From the NCBI RefSeq assembly GCF_000497045.1, contig NW_015961959.1, forward strand, positions 372,001-436,000: DNA of 64,000 nt, read 5' to 3'. Source of the DNA: Kalmanozyma brasiliensis GHG001. Its lineage: Eukaryota; Basidiomycota; Ustilaginomycetes; Ustilaginales. Made by a program: the position numbers and the translations under genes. Below, in pieces: positions 40,412-48,429 of the stretch (position 1 is its first letter; each line of letters opens with the position of its first letter). Under the pieces are notes generated by a model. That model was not told where the DNA came from and did no database searches. It was given only the letters and a program-made list of their open reading frames with translations.

Positions 40412-40924
40412 CGTTGAGCACTGGTTGCGGATCTTGATCAAGCTCAGTTGTGACGAAAAAGAAGGTTGCGAACTCTTGCTTGTAGCGGGAGCAAGTCAGG
40501 TTTGATTGACTTTCTGAAAAGTACGCCAAGAAGACGACAGGACTAAGGTTTGCCAACGGACTTGCACAAAGCTGCGGACAAAGCATTGATCTCGCACCGA
40601 CAATACCTTCCGCACATCGTGTCAATCAAAGCCTCATCACACAAAGGGGCCCCAAGGCGTGGCCGAACTGTGCGGAAAGAGATTGTCGTTTCCGCATCCC
40701 GCACAAAGCTATAAGATCTCGCTCTGCTGCATCGACCTTTCTTCTCCTGACTCCACCTTTCATCAGCTCCCGTCTTCCCCTCTCTCATCCTCTCTCCTCT
40801 CTCCTCTCTCCTCTTCCACATCCCTTCGCTTCTCGTACACCATCGACTACAGTGTTGAAGACCATCATCGACACTACATCGTTCCTGCTCAAGCCTCGTA
40901 GAGGCACAAGGGCTCGCCGGAACC
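40412..40924. promoter_or_regulatory. Shared divergent promoter of the unknown nuclear protein and the Myb-like gene
   Basis: 513 bases. A long CTCTCCTCTCTCC pyrimidine tract at 40782-40815 lies about 110 bases before the Myb-like start on the + strand, a common leader feature in this window. No other gene seen. Confidence 0.4.
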
Positions 40925-41812
40925 ATGCAGTCCACCTCCGTCACCCCACCTCCCAACCCCACCCCGCCCGCAGCAGACATGGACGAGGATGATGACGAGA
41001 TCGTCTTCGTCAGCGATAACCTGCGCACTCCCTCCAAGAACAAGGCCGGTCCATCCGCTCCCTCCGGCGCCACCCCTTCGCCTGCCAAGAAGCGCCGTGT
41101 GGCCAAAATGGAAGATGACGACACCGTTGCGACCCCCAAGAAGCGCCGCTTGGCCAAGATCGAAGACGACGAGACCCTCGAGACCCCCAAGAAGCGCGGC
41201 AAGAAACGCGAGCGCACCGAGGAGGACGAGTTGACCGACGAAGGACTCGTCAGCGACGAGCTCAAGGTCGCAGCTGGTGTCAAGGACGAGAAGAAAGTCG
41301 CTGGTGCGTCTGCTTCGCCTGCAGGCGGCTCGCCTACGAAGAAGGTATGCATCCGCCAAAGGTCCTCGCAGATCATCGACGCCGATGTCGAACAGCTGAC
41401 TTCATCCATTTTCAATCTGTCCCCGTCCGCGTTCAACAGCGGGAGCGTCGAAACTTCACTCTCGAAGAGGACAAACTCATCATCCAGCAGTGGGTTCCTT
41501 CCCTCCGCTCGTATGCCATCAACGGCGTGGACCCGTCATAAACTGACGCCTTCTTGCACTGCGATCTCGGTCGAGCAGGATCATGGACAACTTCGACTCG
41601 CTTCCCATCCAGAAGGCCACCAATCGAACCCAGCCGACCGTCATGTATCGTTGTAAGCATCCCTCGTCAAGTGAAGATCGAGACGTCTCGACCCGGAGCA
41701 ATACTGACGGTACGGTGTCATCCCTCCTTGGTGTTCAGTCAAAACGCTCCTCAAGACGGCTCTGCGCGGCACCCACGGCGACGAGCACGCCGTCTTGCCT
41801 AGCGATGCTTAG
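40925..41812 (+). CDS. Small nuclear protein with Myb/SANT-like C-terminus, 4 exons
   Basis: Exons 40925-41344, 41440-41510, 41579-41652 and 41739-41812 join in frame to 212 residues. The first exon is highly charged, with three basic KKRR-type patches (AKKRRVAKMEDD; PKKRRLAKIEDD; PKKRGKKRERTEED) spaced like a repeat and likely acting as nuclear signals. Exons 2-4 give a compact domain: RERRNFTLEEDKLIIQQW, then IMDNFDSLPIQKATNRTQPT, then VMYRFKTLLKTALRG. The FTxEED start, spaced Trp and RT residues suggest a Myb/SANT-like helical domain. Only the splicing shown keeps the frame open and rebuilds this domain; donors are GTATGC, GTATGC and GTAAGC. Function unknown. Confidence 0.68.
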
Positions 41813-41950
41813 TCCTTACTCCGGTCTGCATCGATGCGGTAGATGAGGCTCCTCCGCTCATCAGCGAGTCGCAGCCTTGCACACCAGGTTCGTCACCATC
41901 CTCGTAGCATCTTTATGGGGGTATCTGTGGTATTCGAGTTCGTCCGACGA

Positions 41951-43211
41951 TCAGAATGTCTGCAAAGCGCAACACCCAAAAAAAAAGCAAGATCTCGTCA
42001 GCGTCACCTTTCCTCATAATCCTCCTCATCTTCGTAGCCCTCCCGTCAATGTATATCTCCACCATCTGCTAGCGATGTGCACTTACCTTCTTATGAATGA
42101 TGTCCGGATCCTCGTTGTACTCCTCTGCGCTCACCCACATGCGCTTGAACGTACTCAACCCTGCCAAGATACTCCCCCCAATCCATGTCGCATACTTCCT
42201 CTCTGGTGGCGCAAAGATCTTGATCTTCATCTCGCGCACCGCCAACCTCTTGACCTCGGCCAACATTCGATCGCCAAAGCCCTTGGTCAACGTCGTGCCT
42301 CCGGACAGCACGATGTTCGAGAACAGATTCTTGCGCAGATCGAGATCGGTGCGGTTGATGGAATCGACGACGACCTGGTGGATGCCGGGGAACTCGTGAC
42401 CGATGAGTTCTGGGTTGAACAGGATCTCTGGTGCGCGGAATCGTTCGGGACCCAAGCGGAGAGTGTTTCCATCGGGCAGCTTGAACTCTTCGTGCGACTG
42501 GACGTCCTTTTCCTCTTTGACGGGGTTGAGCGCTACGTAGCAGGTCTTCTCCTTGATGATCCGAACGAGTTCCTTTTCGGCTGATGTGTGGAGGTGGTAG
42601 CCTGCTTTGCGGAGGTGCGTTTGGAGGTTCTCGGTGACATCCCGCCCCGCGACGTCCACACGTCGTATCGCGTTGGGCATCGAGAACCCTTCGTAGACCG
42701 GCACCGCATGTGTCACTCCATCGCCCGAATCCAGCACAATCCCCGTTGTCCTGCCCGAAGAATACAGACTCAACACCGCCTGAATGCTCGTAAACAGCGC
42801 TGGGACGTTGAACGTCTCGAAAAAGATCTGCGCTGCCATGTCGCGATTGCTCCTTGGGTTCAGTGGTGCCTCGGTGAGCAGCACGGGGTGCTCCTCCGAA
42901 AGTGTCTCGAGCTCGTCCGAGTAGACATGATTCCAGATGCGTTCCATGTCCTCCCAGTCCGTGACAATGCCGTGCTCCATGGGGTACTTGATCTTGAGCA
43001 GCCCGCGGAGCTCTTGTGCTTTGCGCCCAATGAAGAGGTCCCCTTCAATTGCACCTGCCATCACTCGTGGGTGCTTGGGTCGACCCACGAAGCTCGGGAA
43101 GAAGCATTTCGGCGCATCTTGCCCAGCAAAGCCGGCCTTGATCGAGCCAGAGCCGTTGTCAATGACTACGGGCTGGTTCGTAAGGACGTCGTCGAACTCG
43201 TTGCCCGCCAT
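41951..43211 (-). CDS. ARP1: Actin-related protein 1 (ARP1, centractin), 2 exons
   Basis: Exon 1 is 43211-42087 and exon 2 only 41959-41951 (nine bases: Thr, Phe, stop), over a 127-nt intron (GTAAGT...TTTGCAG). The product has 377 residues. ARP1 forms the short actin-like filament of dynactin, the activator of cytoplasmic dynein. Seen: [88 protein letters not shown] and [18 protein letters not shown], all actin-fold signatures with ARP1-specific wording. The spliced end HKKTF matches the normal ARP1/actin terminus; reading through the intron would replace it with VSAHR. Confidence 0.93.
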
Positions 43212-43613
43212 GCTGTGCTATGTGATTTCGCCTGGGCTGCGCTTGCGCTGACGATGCAATATACGACTATCCGTAGGCCGAAGTGCGAGAGATCGACGTG
43301 GTGTGCTGAAGGTCAACGGTTGTGGCGTGAGATGGCCGCAATGAGTGTGATGTGGAAGAAGCAAGGAGTGCAGAGTGACACTTTGAAAAGGTGTTGGTTT
43401 GAGCTCGCGTGTCTGTTGCTCTTTTGTGTTGGTCACAGACTGACTGCGCGCACTGACACGAGACACACTCAAATTTCAACTCACTTTGACCGCGTCACAC
43501 TCACCGACTTCCGAGATGGCTTCTCCAATCTTCTCAATGTCTTTGTCTTTGCGAGAGACGGCACGCTGTTTTCATGAGCTGCAGCAGAGATCTCAACCGA
43601 GAAACAGGATGGC
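43212..43613. other. Region between ARP1 start and SDR stop
   Basis: 402 bases containing the ARP1 promoter and the SDR 3' UTR. No other feature recognised. Confidence 0.45.
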
Positions 43614-44447
43614 CTACTGAAGATTGACAAAGCATCCTCCATCGACCAGCACCGAGCTGCCAGTCATGAACTTGGCAAGGTCCGAAGCCAAGAATAACAC
43701 GGGCCCTGCAATGTCATCTGGCCTTCCGAGCCTCCTCAGCGGATGCCTATTGACCATCCTTTCCCTCTTCGCTTCATCCCTGAGATCCTCCTCATTGATC
43801 GCCGTCTCGATCGTCCCCGGTAGCACGCTGTTGCACCGGATCCCAAGCGGGCCTAATCCGATAGCAGCCGACTCCATCATGCTCTTCAACCCGGCCTTCG
43901 TTGGCGTGTAGTGACTCTGGAACTCTCCCCCGACCAGCGCCGAGATGGAGGCGATCGCGATGATGGATCCGCCTCGCGGACTCTGACGCGACATGAGTCG
44001 TGCTGCGGCCTGCGTGGCAAAGAACGCACCGTTCAAATTGACGTCCTGCACCTTGCGCCAGGTGGCCGCTTCCATCTCGAGGAAGCCCATGAAGGGGCAG
44101 ATGCCCGCGTTGGAGACAAACACGTCGAGCCGACCAAACTCCTTTTCGGCTGCGTCGGCGATGCTCTGTCCAACGGCAGCATCGGAGATGTCGCCGGGTA
44201 CGAGGACGGCTTCGGCGCCGAGCTGCGCTAGTTCTGTCTGCAACGATTGCGCTTCAGTGGTGGTAGCTGCATCTCCGAGGTAATGGACGATGATGCCTGC
44301 TGCTCCGTGAGCAGCGCATGCGAGAGCGCAGGCACGGCCGATGCCCCGAGATGCACCTGTGATGGCGACGATTTTCCCGGGAAGCAGGTTTGAACCTGCT
44401 ATTCCCGGGTTAGAGGCCGCTGCTGGTGCTGCGTTGCTGGTGCTCAT
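43614..44447 (-). CDS. Short-chain dehydrogenase similar to fungal L-rhamnose 1-dehydrogenase
   Basis: 277 residues from ATG 44447. Classical SDR fold: the dinucleotide motif TGASRGIG at residues 30-37, FVSNAGIC, and catalytic Ser (SISALVGG segment) plus YTPTK (Tyr, Lys). Several segments agree closely, as I recall it, with the yeast L-rhamnose-1-dehydrogenase: NLNGAFFATQAAARLM, SISALVGGEFQSHYTPTKAG, GIRCNSVLPGTIETAINEED and the C-terminus LVDGGCFVNLQ. That enzyme oxidises L-rhamnose to the lactone, starting the non-phosphorylating pathway; no other gene of that pathway is in the window. The start codon is only 11 bases after the stop of the PRXL2-like gene on the same strand. Substrate unproven. 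Confidence 0.85.
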   Translation of the reverse strand: MSTSNAAPAAASNPGIAGSNLLPGKIVAITGASRGIGRACALACAAHGAAGIIVHYLGDAATTTEAQSLQTELAQLGAEAVLVPGDISDAAVGQSIADAAEKEFGRLDVFVSNAGICPFMGFLEMEAATWRKVQDVNLNGAFFATQAAARLMSRQSPRGGSIIAIASISALVGGEFQSHYTPTKAGLKSMMESAAIGLGPLGIRCNSVLPGTIETAINEEDLRDEAKRERMVNRHPLRRLGRPDDIAGPVLFLASDLAKFMTGSSVLVDGGCFVNLQ

Positions 44448-44458
44448 TTTAGCCTGCT

Positions 44459-45094
44459 TTATGCGGATGAGGTCGCTGCTTGTTCGAGACTTGATACTTC
44501 GCTGTGATCTCTGGTATGTCGCATGCGATGAGCATGCACCGGCTGACCCTCTTGATTCCAAACAAACTCGCCGCCGAGCTGCTTGAAGTCGCCTCCCTTG
44601 AGCGCCTGCGTGCCGGACTTGAGGATCTCGCCGATGCTGCTAAACAAGTTTTGCGTGTAGCTCCCCGTGTGATGCGAGCCGATCTTCTCTTTCGATGGAT
44701 CACCCGTGGACAAATTCCTCCTCGTCACACCGAGCGCGTGGTAGAGACGCAGCTGCGGGTCCGCGTAGAATGTGAACGGTGGATTGTTGACCGAGTTTCT
44801 GTATGCGGTGAGTCCGGATGCTTCGCCGGGGCCAACGATGACGGTCAACACGCGCGATGGATCGGTGAGGATGTTGGATGCTGCGACGGCCCGAACGTAC
44901 TCCTTGCACATGCCACAGTGGAAGTGGCGCGTGAAGATAAGGACGAGAGGAAGCTGTTTCGCCTTGGCCTGGTCCTGGATGGAGGAGAAATCGACCTGGT
45001 TGCCCTGGTTGTCGAGGACGTAGGCTGCGTTGGCGGCTGAGAGCTGCTCGGAGGTGGGAAGTGCGTCGTCCTGGCTGGAAGATGTGGTGGACAT
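44459..45094 (-). CDS. AhpC/TSA-like (PRXL2/AAED1) thioredoxin-fold protein
   Basis: 211 residues. The thioredoxin-fold redox segment FTRHFHCGMCKEYVRAV is visible near residues 55-70, with a CxxC pair; the rest (TVIVGPGEASGLTAYRN; FTFYADPQLRLYHALGV; GGEFVWNQEGQPVHAHRMRH followed by TRDHSE) matches the AhpC-TSA_2 / peroxiredoxin-like 2 family. Such proteins are thought to be redox-active but their substrates are unclear. The TATAAAT element 107 bases upstream suggests a regulated promoter. The stop codon is 11 bases before the SDR start, so the two may share a transcript or the SDR promoter lies inside this gene. Confidence 0.85.
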   Translation of the reverse strand: MSTTSSSQDDALPTSEQLSAANAAYVLDNQGNQVDFSSIQDQAKAKQLPLVLIFTRHFHCGMCKEYVRAVAASNILTDPSRVLTVIVGPGEASGLTAYRNSVNNPPFTFYADPQLRLYHALGVTRRNLSTGDPSKEKIGSHHTGSYTQNLFSSIGEILKSGTQALKGGDFKQLGGEFVWNQEGQPVHAHRMRHTRDHSEVSSLEQAATSSA

Positions 45095-45200
45095 GATGGA
45101 GGTTCGTGGACGGGAGGCGATGGAGTGTGGGGTGGGAGGAGCAAAGCGTGGGGGAGTTGGGGGGGGATGAAACTCCGAGTGGGAAGGGAGAGCGCGGTGA

Positions 45201-45207
45201 ATTTATA
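45201..45207 (-). promoter_or_regulatory. TATA box of the PRXL2-like gene
   Basis: TATAAAT on the minus strand, about 107 bases upstream of the ATG at 45094, in a region with no overlapping gene. Confidence 0.6.
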
Positions 45208-45558
45208 AGCGTGCGAGCACCGAGCTCCCGGCACAATCAGCCAGGGGCAGACAGGGAAAAGTGGCCGGCGAGCGTGGACAATGCAGCTGGCACGGCGCTT
45301 ACTGTCGTGGAATGACAAGCACAGTCTCACGACCCTTAGCGCAACAACAAGATGAAGCTCATCTGGGCTCATATCCCGGAATAGAATGGGACGCACTCGT
45401 CAGTCGTGGTCGACGACCGCCTCCTTTCGGGCACCACCAGGAACGGCGAGTCAATGAGCTTGCGAACCGACTTCGATGGACTAGCGAGCAGTCGAGAGCT
45501 GATTGTCAAACGGACGAGCAGAGGTATCAGTTTCAACTTCATTGAGCATGCGTTGTTT

Positions 45559-46430
45559 CTAATGAATGGGCGAGAACTCGAGCGGCTGTGCGTAGGAAGT
45601 GGCAGGTGAGGTGTCAGTGTGTGTGTCTCCGAGGTCGAACAAAGCTTCATCACAAATGTTGCACTTACCGTCCGTGGCTGCCTCCAAGCGAGCCAGTCGC
45701 TCGTCTCTGTCGGCAAGAGGCCCATGCTCCAGCACTTGTAAAGTCCCAGTGTGATGCCCGCCAGCTGGCAGGCGATGAAAAGAAGCTTGGGTAGCAACAG
45801 GCTTTGTCCGGGCGAAGAAAGGCGATCGAAAGCTGTGTCAGAAGTCAGATGGAAGGGTCGGGTCAGCATCCGTCTCCGTGGCATATAACGAAAGACCGTC
45901 GGAAAGCTTACCGTTGTTCATGCTCGAGATGCCTCTCAACGGGCCAGTGATGAGCATGCCTACCGCCATCATACTGAAGATCTGTACACCCGATCCGGAC
46001 ATGTACAGCATGATCGCGTTCATGGGTAGCGACTTTGCTGGCGAGTATGCTAGCTCCCATGCCTTTGCCATCTTGAGTGCTGCTGGATCTGCACGTTTCT
46101 GTGCTACCGCCGACGAGGACTTCGACTTGGACTGCTTCTGCGAGTGGGTTCGGCAAAGGGTGAGGGCGAAGGTGAGCGACTTCGACTGAAATGCTGTCCA
46201 GCGCAACAGCACCGAGCTTACCTTACTGACGGCGTCTGGGTCTGTGAAACCAATGGGATCCGGCAAGTCTGATGCTTTCGATCTGCAGTCGTGGCAACAA
46301 GATTGAGGGAAAGAGAGCTTCGGTCAGCGTGACCATTCCCTCACAAACCATTGAGCGGCGCTACTCACTTCGATGTGCTTGCATAGTTGACGCGGAATGC
46401 CGAAAGCGGCTGTTGTTGAGTCTTCGACAT
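45559..46430 (-). CDS. EMC4: ER membrane protein complex subunit 4 (EMC4), 5 exons
   Basis: Exons 46430-46369, 46282-46222, 46137-45912, 45832-45669 and 45585-45559 join to 179 residues. EMC4 is a core subunit of the EMC, which inserts tail-anchored and multi-pass proteins into the ER membrane. Seen: N-terminal MSKTQQQPLSAFRVNYAST, LPDPIGFTDPDAVSK, the first membrane segment region LPMNAIMLYMSGSGVQIFSM with MAVGMLITGPLRGI, and the second FIACQLAGITLGLYKCWSMG followed by LLPTETSDWLAW. The protein ends PLEFSPIH. This order and the GSGVQIFS motif are typical of DUF1077/EMC4. Introns are 79-86 nt; the last exon has 27 bases. Confidence 0.93.
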
Positions 46431-46893
46431 AGCAGCTGTATATGATACCTGCCCGCTTCGCGATGCAGTGTTGCTGATGGTCGATGGCAGAGTGTTGGAA
46501 GAAGCTGGCGGCGTGATGCAGGAACACGGTCAGTGCGCGGTGTGTCTTTCTAAGGGTCTCTCAATATCTCGCGCGACTAAAATTCGCCCAGTCAGGCCAC
46601 TCACCCCTGCTCAGCCGCGTCTTCGATATCTGTCCAAGCTGCTCCTCAACGCTGCCGAACGCTTCGTCACGAAGGCCTCATCGCTGGCGACCTCACCGAA
46701 CGATACACGTCTGTATTACCAGTGAACGTGTAGACTTTGCGTGTATGTCAAATGTTCGTGCGTGCTACGGTCTCACTCGTCGTGATGACCTTTTTACATG
46801 TCTCGGACAGCCACAAGATGAAAGATATCGAAACTGTCTGGTGTCGTTTTGTATTGTTCAAGAGATGCGAAGCGATGCTATCGACACAACGAT
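46431..46893. other. Region between EMC4 start and the sugar phosphate cyclase stop
   Basis: 463 bases; EMC4 promoter and the cyclase 3' UTR. No gene recognised. Confidence 0.45.
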
Positions 46894-48429
46894 TTATGCG
46901 GCAACGGCGCTGGCGGCCTGGTGAGCGATGTGAGCCTTCTGCTCGCTCGAAGCATGGGTGCCGTTGACACGCGAAGCCTCGGCCTTGCGCTCCCTGAGGA
47001 GAGCCTCGGGATCAGCGCCAAGGTCACCGGCATCAGCGTAGGCGTCGAGACCGACACCGTCGCCGCGGCCGGTCTTCCTGACGTAAGCCTTGTGCACAGC
47101 GAGCGACTTGATGAACTCGTCCTCCGAGATGTCGTTGGCAAAAACGCACTTGCCCAATGGCTTAGCGAGAACGAATCGCTGCAGACCGTCACGGGTCTTC
47201 TTGATCGCCTCGTTACCCTCGAGGATGAGGGCATCCGTGAGCAGAGGGTGGTCGACCGAGAGACCAACGCTCTTGGCCAGACCGAACCACTCGTCACGGT
47301 CAGCGTCCGAGATGTAGCCGCGCATGTGGGCGAGGGTGATGGACCAGGCCATGTCGATGGTCACGGCGTGACCGTGACGCAGAGGAGGGAAGGGAGCAAG
47401 CTCAAGGGTGGGCGAGATCGAGTGACCGTTGGCGATCACACGGTCAAGACCGATCTCGTGCAGGTTGGGCGACTCGAGGTCGAGCATGCCCTTGATGGCG
47501 TTGCGGCAGATGGTGTCCGCAGCCTCCTTGAGCTCCTTGGCACCGGGACCGGTGGCGTTACGGCCGTAGGCGGTGTTGACGAGGTCCTCACCGTACTTGA
47601 CGAGCAGACCCCAGGTGTACTTGTCAGTGCAGTGGAGGATCTTGATGAGCTCGGCGGTACCGTTGCGGGTCTGGCCGATGGGAAGCGTCTTGAGGAAGTC
47701 AAAGTCGAGGAAGGTGTGCATGGGAGCGTGGTAAGCACCCAGACGGTTCTTGAGCTTCTTGTGGTTGATGCCGACCTTGATCGAGATGGCAGCGTCGATC
47801 AGGGCAATGAGGGTGGTGCCGACACGGATGTAGTTGGTCGATCGGCGGTACGAGGCGCAGGCGTAGCCGAGCACATCGGAGGCGAGACCACCACCGACAA
47901 TCAGAACGGGCTCCTTGCGGATCAGACCGAACTGGTCCATGGCATCGACAAAGCCGAGCATGGTGTCCATGGTCTTGTGAAGCTCGCCGCCCTTGAAGAC
48001 GTGGAGAGTGGGCTTGATGTTGTGGGCGTTGAAGTCTGTGGAGGAGCAAGTGGCAGCAAGAAGAAGCAAGGTCAGTCTCTCGTTCTCTCGTCATCGTGTC
48101 TTCTCACAGCGACACACCTGCCCGTGTCGTTTTCACGCTGCGGCAGCAAACTGTGAAGAGAATGAGTGCTACTTACAAGCCCTGATCGAGTCACCGTAGA
48201 TCTCGTTGAGGTTCTCGTCAAGAACGCAGAGAACGCGGCCCCACTTCTGGTAGTAGGAAGCGAGGTCCTCCTTCTTCTGGTCGAAGACGTTGTCGACGAA
48301 CGAGTAGGTGTACTTGAGGTCCTCGTAGCCCTGAATGCTGTAGCCGGGGCCAGTAGCGTTCGCGGTAGCGGGCACCTCAGTAACGGTAGCCCGCATGTCG
48401 GAAGAAATAGCACCACCGCAGCAAGCCAT
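46894..48429 (-). CDS. Sugar phosphate cyclase of the EEVS/DDGS/dehydroquinate synthase superfamily, 2 exons
   Basis: Exon 1 is 48429-48177 and exon 2 48035-46894 (141-nt intron, GTAAGT...CCACAG), giving 464 residues. The splice yields DSIRAYFNAHNIKPTLHVFK. Visible: the NAD-binding segment LIVGGGLASDVLGYACASYR (Gly132-134), TTLIALIDAAISIKVGIN, the segment KNRLGAYHAPMHTFLDFDFL, Glu213 in GTAELIKI, His289 in GHSISP and His305 in RHGHAV; the last three sit where dehydroquinate synthase binds zinc. KNRLGAYH and GHSISP recall 2-epi-5-epi-valiolone synthases (substrate sedoheptulose 7-phosphate); HGHAV recalls desmethyl-4-deoxygadusol synthases. Fungal dehydroquinate synthase itself is normally part of the pentafunctional AROM protein, so this is a separate enzyme. 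Product unknown. Confidence 0.85.

Noticed and set aside
43614..45094. The PRXL2-like protein and SDR as one fused polypeptide
   Set aside because: The stop codon at 44459-44461 follows the normal end of the PRXL2 family (GGEFVWNQEG and TRDHSE regions), and no donor/acceptor pair that removes it was found.
46849..48156. 435-codon plus-strand frame opposite the sugar phosphate cyclase
   Set aside because: Shadow of the cyclase reverse strand; covers the intron and lacks domain signatures.
46894..48429. A gadusol/mycosporine biosynthetic cluster around the cyclase
   Set aside because: Neighbours are EMC4, a PRXL2-like protein and an SDR; none is an ATP-grasp ligase, an NRPS-like enzyme or an MT-Ox type methyltransferase.
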